In this document: positions 55,346 through 64,000 of the stretch, one piece after another
How positions within the stretch are numbered: position 1 is the stretch's first letter
How the letters are laid out: every line of letters starts with the position of its first letter
NCBI GenBank assembly: GCA_003255025.1
Contig: QANY01002785.1
Span: 211,043 to 275,042 of the forward strand
From: Datisca glomerata
Lineage: Eukaryota > Streptophyta > Magnoliopsida > Cucurbitales > Datiscaceae
DNA length: 64,000 nt
Direction of reading: 5' to 3'
Translations under genes and position numbers: made by a program
Notes under the pieces: model-generated
What the model was told of the DNA's origin: nothing
The model's input: the letters and a program-made list of their open reading frames with translations, nothing else
Database searches by the model: none

Positions 55346-57606
55346 GCACTAGAAGAACCCAAAATTACCATAGTGCTCCATGTTCTTAACCCAAACATTG
55401 CTAGCCAACTGCATCTCATTGGTCCTAAATATGTTCCATTTTGTCTTTCTGACTTCTTCGGTAGTAGAAGCACCAAAAATGACAACAACACTCAAAGTTC
55501 TTATCTGAAATATGTGTTATCATGTCAAAGAAAGTTAGAGTACAAGTATGCCGGAAAGATTCAAGTTTAGGAAAGTTCATCCCCTTTGATCCCAAATATG
55601 TTCCTTTGGTATTTTTTACTCCCTTTGGTACTAGAATAACCCAAAAAAACGACAACAAAGTTATTTTCCAAAATGTTTTTTTTAATGGAATGACAAAAAA
55701 CGAGTACAAATAATGCAAAAAACATTCAAGTTTAGTCAAGTTCGTATTGTAGTCATTTTGGGTACCATAGGGACTTTATGACTCCCTATGGTATTAGAAG
55801 CAACCAAAATGATCAAAACGTTCCAAGTTATAATTTGAAACATGTATCTAGTGTCAATTGTTAGTTTGACTACAAGTTATGCCCAAAAGATTCAAGTTTA
55901 AATGAGTTCATCTCGCTTGGTGGTCTGAAACACATCCCATTAGGTCTTTTTGAGTCCTATGACAGAGCTTCCAAAATGACAACACTCCATGTACTTATCA
56001 GAAACCTGTTCTTAGTGTCATTAGTTAGTTTGAATTTAGCCAAGTTCCTCTTGTTTTGTCCTCGACACGTCCCATTGGGTATTCTTTATTCCTAATGGCA
56101 TTAGAAGCACCCAAAATGACTACAATGCTAAAATTTATTACCGCAAATGTGTTTTTCATGTCAAAAGTCAGATCGAGTACGAGTTATGCGCAGAAGCTTT
56201 AAAGTTTATCCAAGTTCATCTCGTTTGGTCCTAAACATGTCTCATTGGGTATTTTTTTACTCCCTTTAGCACTAGAAGAACCCAAAATGAAAATAATGCT
56301 CAAATTTCTTATTCCAAATGTGTTCTCTGGTCAAAAGTAATACAAGTACAATTTATGAGCAAAAAAAACAAGTTTAGCCAAGTTTCTGTCATTTAGTCTT
56401 AAACACGTCGTTTAGGACTTTTTGACTACTTATGGCACTAGAAGCTCCCAAAGGACCCCATCATTCCCAATTATTATTTCAAATGTGTATTTGGTCATAA
56501 ATATGATACATTTAGTGTTTTTTTATTCCCATTGGTACCAGAAGCACCAAAACTAACCACAATACTCAAAGTTCTTATCCTAATATGATACCTAGGGTTA
56601 AGAATTATAAGCACCCAATACAACCACAACGCTCCATGTTATTATTCCAAATGTGTATTCGGTGTCAAAACTCAATTCGAGTTCAACTTATGCCCAAAAG
56701 ATTCTAGTTTAGCCAAGTTCATGTTGTTTGGTCATAAACATGTGACATTTGACTTTTCACTCATTTGGGCACTAGAAAAACCCTAAACAACCAAAATGCT
56801 CCAAGTTCTTATCCTAAATGTGCATTTAGTGTCAAAACTCCGTTTAAGTATAAGGTAGGCCCAAAAGATTCAAGGTTATTCAAGTTCATCTTCTTTGATC
56901 CTAAACATGTCCCTTTGTCTCACTTTAACTTTCTATGACACTAGAAGTACCCAAAAAGACCACAATTTTCTAAATTCTTATCGAATACGTGTGTTTTGTG
57001 TCAAAAAATAATACGGGTACAAGTTATGCCCAAAAGATTCATGTTTAGCTAAGTTGATCTTGTTTTGTCCTAAATATATTTCACTTGGTCTTTTTAACTC
57101 CATTTAGTCGTAGAAACATCCAAAGCACCTCAAGATCTTATTATCTCTTATGTGTATTTCATGTCAAAAATCAGTTCGAGCACATGTTATGTCCAAAAGA
57201 TTCACGTTTAGTGAGGTTTGTCTTGTTTGGTCCTAAATATGTTCCATTTGTTCTTTTTGACTCCTACGTTATTAGAAGCTCCCAAAATGACCACAACACC
57301 CAAAGTTCTTATCTCAAACTTATATTTAGGGTCAAAAGTTAATTCAAGGAAGTGTTATGTCCAAATATTCGTGTTTGGCCAAGTTCATCTTGTTTGGTCC
57401 TAAACACATCTCAGTTAGTCTTTTGTGTCCCTATGGCACTAGAAGCACCAAAACATAAAAAACGCTCCTTGTTCTTACCCCAAATATATATTTGGTATCA
57501 AAATACAATTGGAATATACGCTATGCCCAAGTTTAGCTAAGTTCATCTTTTTTGGTCCTATATATATGTTGCATTTTGACTTTTCGACTCCTTTTCGCAC
57601 AAGAAG
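55346..57606. repeat. ~168-bp satellite, block 3 (about 13 monomers)
   Basis: Same landmarks and orientation as block 2, starting mid-monomer at GGCACTAGAAGAACCC and ending at TTTTCGCACAAGAAG where the next insertion begins. Some monomers are shortened. Confidence 0.93.
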
Positions 57607-58195
57607 TGTAAAATCCCAAAAATTTAACCAAGTTTTAGTTAAATATTTTACCAAAAACATCGCGGGTCAAATGTTTTTTTAAAAAAACTAACTCATACTA
57701 ATTAAAACAATATATTGTGAAAAAACAAATACTTCATCGAACTTTGAGTTACATAAAAAGTCTTACTTCGTAGAACATTCAAGAACCAAAGAGTACGTGT
57801 TTTGGAGAGACATGAGTTAATTAAAATAAAACATTACATCAAGTAAATAATTTCTAAGACTTTAAAACAAGATTCAATGACTCTCATCCGTTGTTAGAGA
57901 CTCTAGACCTCTTCGATAATAAACTACTCATCATTGTTATCATCATCTGAAAAATTGTAAAATAAAATGAATTGAGTATAGAAATATACTCAGTAAATAA
58001 AACCATACATACATAACCTCACACACAAGCAATCACTTACAACGCATACCATTCTATCATATAGAATATTACTCATACCCTTATCGTTCATTCAGAGTGT
58101 TCATAACTTCTCTTACAGAGACGCTGACGAACTTCTGTTAGAACTCGCCACCACACCCAGCGCAGAACAGAGATTACCCATCGTTAAGTTGTTAG

Positions 58196-58425
58196 TTTGT
58201 AAGGTACATACAAGTGACCTTTCTTACGGGTACCATTCTGCACCTTCGAAGAGGTGGAACTAGTTGCAATAATTGCCTTCCCACAAAATTAACCAGAGCA
58301 CTTTTAGAGATTTGTAAGGTACATACAAGTGACATTTTTCACGAGTATCATTCCACACCTTTGAAGAGGTGGAACCAGTGGCAATAAATTTCCTCCGCAC
58401 AAAATTCACCATAACATATTCAGAG
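58196..58425. repeat. 115-bp tandem duplication in the 57607 element
   Basis: TTTGTAAGGTACATACAAGT plus GAC starts at 58196 and again at 58311. Both units continue with ACC(T)TTCGAAGAGGTGGAAC-like sequence and CACAAAATT.ACCA, with scattered differences. Confidence 0.9.
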
Positions 58426-59844
58426 ACCCTCTCCCGAAGGATGAGGTAACACATACGGAGGTTTGGTGGGTCCGTGGCTCTAACGGCATGATATTTTACA
58501 TTTCATGATCATACAGTAGTCTTTCATATCTTATATCACATTACTTTATCGAATTCTGAGTAGATCATAACAACCCAATGAATACATCACAAAACAACCA
58601 AACAAGGAAGAGAAATTGAAGTTAAATCCACATTTTTTCAGACACAGGAAAGCAACCATGAAATTACATATGTAAGATTTCGCTTACCTTATATAACTCT
58701 GTAAGTTCCTAAAGTTCAAGTCCTAAAAGGATTAGAAAAGTTCCATTCTTAGATGTTTTCAAACATTAACGAAAAAAATACAGTTTGAATGTCTGGATTT
58801 GAAAATTCATTATAACTTATAGCGAGCATAAAAAATTACCAATATTAGTTCTGAGTGTTGATCCAAGTCTCTTAGATCTTGATTTAAAATTTTATAATTT
58901 CTTAAAGTATTTTCATATTGAAAAATTATCATCAACTAAGGTCTGTCTGGTAGTAAAACAAAACTCAGATTTATAAGTTTAACTACTCATTTGGTATATG
59001 ATATCTTATCTTACGAAAATTTACAGAACTATATTCACGTATGATAAAAAACTACTATAAAATATTTGGGCCAAAATTATGTAACTTATGCTGGAAACGA
59101 AGCCATGAAGATGAAGTGGTCTGCTCCTAATATTTAGATTTCTGAAGGAGATCTGAAAAATGTTTTGACCATGCACATGAGTTTGTAAAATTACGAAATT
59201 TTTACACGAGTAATATTAATGTCTTATATAATAGTAATAATTTTTTGAAAAGTTTTTATCAATAATTTCTTAGTAAAATAAAAACGTTTCTCTCTACTAT
59301 CATAATTTTCACCAGTATTCTACAACAACAATTATTTCGATATACATAAAACAATAACCATATATATATATATGGCATTAAGCTAATACAATTCTATGTG
59401 TATAATTCAACATGAAGAGAAATAAACGTACCAATAACAAGTTTAATGAGCCAAGGAAGCGAAAGAGTGAAACCCATTCTTCAAACTGAAAGGTCGATAA
59501 TGAAATGATTTTATGAAATATATAAAAAAATTTGATTTATGAGAGTAAGAGAACAAATTATCGGTATTTTGTAGTTGATCGTTAAGGAGCAAAAAGGCTG
59601 TGGGATTTAGTTATAATAGAAGAGGCAAAAGGGAATAAGGAGGTAAGGATTTCTTGATTAAGAGAGTATGAGTTTTCAATCTAATGGAAAACTCCATTTA
59701 CATCAGTTACAGAAAGTTGGAGTGGGGGTGAGAGAGAGGAAGGGGGGGGGAGAACAACCAAAAAATGAAAATGGTGGAAGAGGGAAAAACCACCTAATTT
59801 GAAATGCAAAGTGGGGTAATAATAAATCCCACATTTTTTGTGTG

Positions 59845-59847
<3 letters not shown>

Positions 59848-59881
<34 letters not shown>
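59848..59881. repeat. (AT)17 microsatellite
   Basis: Thirty-four bases of alternating AT. A G-rich stretch (nine Gs) lies about 110 bp to the left near 59740. Confidence 0.92.
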
Positions 59882-59884
<3 letters not shown>

Positions 59885-60152
59885 AATTCATATACTATTA
59901 ATATAATGACCTCTTAAACGTGATTCTCTTGGTGAAAAGGTGAATTAAAACTATGTTGTAGTAATATGCTCAAGATATAAATCTATAGCTACCACTAACA
60001 TTATGTTTTTTGATAAAACAATATAATATAGCCGTATAATAATACATATACTATATTCGCTTGAACGGGAGTAATATTAATAAAATTAATTATGAAAGAA
60101 GGAAAACACTATTAACTAGCTAGTATACTAACTAGAAAAGCCAACTCTTACA

Positions 60153-61620
60153 AGAAAAACCTAAAACGACAACAACGCACAAAGATCATATCAAAACAGT
60201 GTTTTTCATTTCAAAAGTAAGTTTGAGTATAAGTTATGCCATAAAGATTCAAGTTTAGACAAGTTCATCTTGTTTGATCCTAAAAATGTCTCATTGGGTC
60301 TTTTTGATTCCTTATGACACTAGAAACATCCAAAACAACCACAACGCTCCAAGTTCTTATCCCAAATCTGTTTGTCGTGTCAAAAGTAATTTTGAGTGTA
60401 TGATATGCCCAAAACATTCAAGTTTAAACTAGTTCATCTTGTATCTCGTTTGGTCCTAAACACGTCACATTCGGAATTTTTACTCCCTATAGCATTGGAA
60501 GCTCCCAAAATGACCACAACTCTCAATACTCTAATCTAAAACTTGTATTTTGCATCAAAACTTAAACCGAGTAGATGCTATGCCCAGATGATATCAGTTT
60601 AGCAAAGTTCGTCTCGTTTTTCCTATTGAACTAGAAGCAAAAAAAAATCACAATTCTACAAATTCTTATCCCGAACATTTGGTTGGTGTCTAATCTATGT
60701 TCGAGTGCATGTTATCCCCAAGGGATTTTAGTTTAGCCAAGTTTATCTTATTTAGTCTTTAACACATCTCATTGGGTATTTTGACTCCCTATGATACTAA
60801 AAGCAACCAAAACTATCACAACGCACCAACTTGTTATTCCAAATGTGTATTTAGCATCAAAAGTTTACTCGAGTACCAATTATCCCCAGAAGATTCAAGT
60901 TTAATTGAGTTCATCTTATTTAGTTATAAACACATGAAATTGGGTCTTTTTGACTCCATATAGCACTAAAAGATCTCCCAAAACAACCAAAGGCCTCCAA
61001 AGTATTATCCCAAACATTTATTTAGTGTGAAAACGCAAGTAGAATACGTGTTATGCTGAAAAGATTCAAGTTTAGCAAAGTTAGTCTCATTTGCTCCTAA
61101 ATATGTTCTATTTTGTCTTTTGACTCCCATTAGTACTAAAAGCACCCAAAATGATTACAGCGCTCTAAGTTCTTATTCCAAACATGTATTTGATATCAAA
61201 ACTCAGTTCGAGTATATGCTATGACCAAAACATTCAAGTTTAGTCAAGTTCATCTTGTTTGGTCATAAATATGTCTCATTGAGTCTTTTTGTCTCCCTAT
61301 GGCAGTAGAAGCACCAAGTTGAAAAACACTTCTTGTCCTTATTCAAAACATTTGTTTTGTGTCAAAACTTAGTTAAAGTAAAGCTATGCCCAAAAGATTC
61401 AAATTTATCCAACTTTGTCACCTTTGGTCCTAAATATGTTTCACTTAGCCTTTTCGACTCTCTTTAGCACTACAAGCCTATGAAACCACAATTCTCAAAG
61501 TTCATAAAAATTTGGTTTTCATGTCAAAAGTAAGTTTGGGTACAAGTTATACCGAAAATATTAAATTTTAGCCAAGTTTGTCTAATTTATTTCCAAACAC
61601 ATCCGACTGGGTCTGTGAGA
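60153..61620. repeat. ~168-bp satellite, block 4 (about 9 monomers)
   Basis: Continues block 3 after the insertion, same orientation, and fades into the LINE near 61620-61640 (last landmark CACATCCGACTGGGTCT). Confidence 0.92.
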
Positions 61621-61639
61621 CTACTCATGAGGATAACTT

Positions 61640-64000
61640 AGATGAGAATGTCCATGGGATTGATACTAATGAACTTAATTTGGAACACACATACCGTCTC
61701 AATCGAGAAATTTATTAGCTATATGAATCAAATAAGGTTGACTGTAAAGAGGACTCTCAACCTTCTTCCCATATTGACATCCAAACTAAGCATGTTAAGA
61801 AAAGGTGGAGGAAAGCCAAATTGAAAAGCATTATCAAAGCTGATTGTCGGAGGAGCTTAAGGGTTAAAGTTACTCCTTCAAAGTCCCAATGACAAGCTTA
61901 GTTGCGTTGAACATAAGGGGTCTTATCAACCCCTTAAAACATGTTGAGGTGAGGAAATTTTGTAGCCTTAACAAGCTTTGTGTTTGTGCAATTTTAGAAA
62001 CTAGAGTCGAGGATCAGAAATTTTCCCATATTAGTAGGAGCATCTTTGGAAATTGGAGTTTGTGTTGGTAACTGTTCTGATGTAGCTAATGAAAGAATCT
62101 GGCTTTCTAGGGATTCTTAGCATTTTGTGTCAATATGATAAAAAATATCTTGTAAATTTACTATTTTATCTTCTCAGAAATCTTTTAGTTCTTCCTTTAC
62201 TTATGCTGTTAATGAGCATCCTGCTAGGAAGCATTTTTCGGAGCATATGTGCAACCTTCCCCATTTTATCCTAAGCTACCCTTGGGTCCTCATGGGGGAC
62301 TTTAATGTGGTCAAGCATGCTTCTAAGAAGGTTGGTTGTTCTGGCAGACTTAATAAGGGTTCCCTTAATTTTAGAGTTTACATTGTCTTCTTTAAGCTTG
62401 AAGATCTATGCTTTGGGGGAAATAGGTTCACATAGACTCAGAACAGAGACAACAATTGTAGCATTATGAACAAGCATGACAAGATCATGCTCAATGATAA
62501 ATGCTTAACAAATTTTCCTTGTTCCCAGGCCTGATTTCCTCCTCTTGGAAAATCTTATCACTACCCTAGTCTACTTTGCCTGTATGATGGTTCTATCAGG
62601 GCTCCTCTTAGGCTTGGACTACTTCTATTTATGGTTCCCCCACAAACCAGTTGTTTAGAAAGATGAAGTTGATGAAGTATGCCTTCAGATCATTCAACAA
62701 GAATTTGTGTTTTGATATATCTGCTAGAGTTTTGAAAGCCAGAATCAAGCTTGAGGAGATTCAAAACAACATCTTCTCCAATCTTTTTAACTTTGAGCTT
62801 CAGATAGAGGAAAAGCTAGCCATCTAGAACTTTCTTTCCTTGAAGTAGCCTGAAGAAAGTGTCATTAAGAAGAAGACTAGGGTCCAATGGCTCAGTCTAG
62901 ACAAGTTCATCAAGAGGAAAACTATGAGATCTAGAATGGTCCAACTCACTGATGATAATGGATGATTTCTAGTCTAGTTTATTTATCCTACCTCAAAAGA
63001 TCATGAGAGACATTGTGTCTATTATCATGAAATACCTTTTGTTTGCTAACTCACTTTGGAATTCTTACTCCAAAGTCAACTAGTATAAGGTGTACCATCC
63101 TAAGGAGAATGGTGGTTTAGGCCTCAAAGGCCTTGTATCTTGGAAACCACTATCAATGCTAAGCATTTATGGTTCTTTATCACCACCTCCATATGACTGT
63201 TCTTGGATTTGGAGAAAGCTCCTCAAGGCCAGAATAGGCAATGGATCTAATACCTTGCTTTGGTGTTGGCACCAATTGGGAGTTTTACAACACAAGTATG
63301 GAGCGGTATCACCCTTAACACTAGATGGGGGAGCTGTCAACCAATTCAATCAAGTTATCTCTAATGGCCAATGAAGCTAGCCTAACACCAATACTTGTTC
63401 CTTATGGCGATAAAAGGAAGCCTCCAACAGTATGTCCCCTCCCCTTCCTAGAAGAGATGACTGTTGGATCTAGAAGCCTGCTTTTGATTGTAAGTTCTCC
63501 ACCAGCTCAATTGACACCCTCCTCAAAGATCAGGGCCTCAAGGTTCCTTGGAGCAGCTTTATTTGGTTTTCATGTAACATTTCCAAGCAAGTCTTTGTAA
63601 GATGGCTGGCCTACAAGAATAAAGAAACCACCATGCGTAAGCTTTTTAATCGGGGATTAGCTCACGATCTTGACTGCCTCCTTTGTTTGAATCATAGTAA
63701 ATCTAGGGATCACCTTTTGTTACATTGTTCCTTTTCTAGTTCAATCTGATAACTATCACTCAAAAATGTATTATTTCCTTCTTCCCTTTAAGTGGGGATC
63801 ACATGGTTTAGTGGCTAGCTTCTCATACAAAAGGAAAAGGCTTCACTTCTTTAATTTTTCAATAGCTTTCAATTCCTGTGTATAGTAGATTTTTTCAATG
63901 GAAGCATAGAAATAAGGCTTTTTCGGTCAATGCAGTAGTTAACAGTAGTAACTAAGGTTAAAGATAGATTGTGGAACCAAAGGAACATCCCTGATTTCAC
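61640..64000 (+). pseudogene. L1-type LINE ORF2 (endonuclease, RT remnant, zf-RVT), truncated
   Basis: Non-LTR retrotransposon ORF2 on the plus strand. An APE-like endonuclease starts MTSLVALNIRGLINPLKHVE at 61889 with LETRVEDQKF (catalytic Glu), ANERIWLSRDS, and WVLMGDFNVVKHAS (GDFN motif, about 62282-62325), then LEDLCFGGNRFT. The usual SDH motif is changed (KSYHYPSL). From about 62950 the sequence jumps to the RT C-terminal side (YHPKENGGLGLKGL, 63090), so the RT catalytic core is deleted. The zf-RVT end reads VPWSSFIWFSCNISKQVF, VRWLAYKNKETTMRKLFNRG, DCLLCLNHSKSRDHLLLHCS (63540-63745). Many stops and shifts. It starts within or just after ORF1 and continues beyond the window, consistent with 5' truncation. 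Confidence 0.9.

Larger units (their letters stand above)
57607..60152. mobile_element. solo-LTR-like insertion, 2546 bp, inside the satellite
   Basis: Begins TGTAAAATCCC and ends CTCTTACA, giving TGTAA/TTACA inverted ends. Flanking AGAAG (57602-57606) and AGAAA (60153-60157) form a 5-bp duplication with one mismatch. The satellite resumes in phase on the right (CAAGAAAAACCTAAAACGAC after CACAAGAAG). No coding region, PBS or second LTR. TGTAAAATCCC...GGGATTTTACA-type ends are typical of plant gypsy LTRs (inference). Length is at the upper range for one LTR, so a small non-autonomous element is an alternative. Confidence 0.7.

Noticed and set aside
48710..57660. Many 60-110-codon readings across the satellite
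   Set aside because: They recur with the 168-bp period in several frames and on both strands. They are by-products of the repeat, not genes.

Overview
This 64-kb window is from a plant nuclear genome, probably a eudicot and probably from a heterochromatic or pericentromeric stretch. The evidence is internal: plant-type Ty1/copia and Tat-type Ty3/gypsy LTR retrotransposons, CACTA (En/Spm) DNA transposons with tnp2 transposase remnants, a plant L1-type LINE, plant PBS motifs and a ~168-bp satellite. I found no intact host gene, tRNA, rRNA or CRISPR array. Almost every recognisable coding stretch is a broken transposon gene. One base is unresolved (N at 28643).

Layout. (1) 1-11232 is the right part of CACTA-1, with its transposase on the minus strand. 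It carries an exon-like fragment resembling an importin-11-type gene (3592-3730) and a nearly complete, young Copia-A (5304-10231) with 321-bp LTRs and a 5-bp target duplication. (2) 11233-14946 is an old minus-strand copia remnant (Copia-B). CACTA-1 abuts one side of it and a 2.6-kb non-autonomous CACTA-like element (CACTA-2, 11542-14165) splits it. (3) 15700-27190 is another minus-strand copia (Copia-C). Its 3' LTR is split by CACTA-3 (16375-24762, target duplication ACT), and CACTA-3 in turn hosts a non-autonomous gypsy-like LTR element (18149-24642, target duplication CTATT). That element contains 49-bp and 81-bp tandem arrays and a second copy of its own left flank. (4) 27499-29681 is a solo LTR; its pre-insertion sequence can be read from a neighbouring repeat unit. 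(5) 31606-31884 is a run of six foldbacks. (6) 32560-33830, 48680-53941, 55346-57606 and 60153-61620 are blocks of one diverged ~168-bp satellite. (7) 34420-43205 is a decayed Tat-lineage gypsy element with gag-pol on the minus strand and an antisense extra ORF on the plus strand. (8) 43206-47110 is a minus-strand copia (Copia-D). (9) The satellite is interrupted by CACTA-4 (53942-55345, with five ~32-bp foldbacks) and by a 2.5-kb solo-LTR-like insertion (57607-60152). (10) 61640-64000 is a 5'-truncated LINE that runs off the window.

The parts do not form a pathway. They form a stratigraphy of insertions, and the insertion order can be read from the nesting: Copia-B is older than CACTA-1, which is older than Copia-A; Copia-C is older than CACTA-3, which is older than the gypsy-like element; the satellite is older than the 57607-60152 insertion. 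Family names come from motif recognition by eye. No database search was run, and lineage assignments are inferences.
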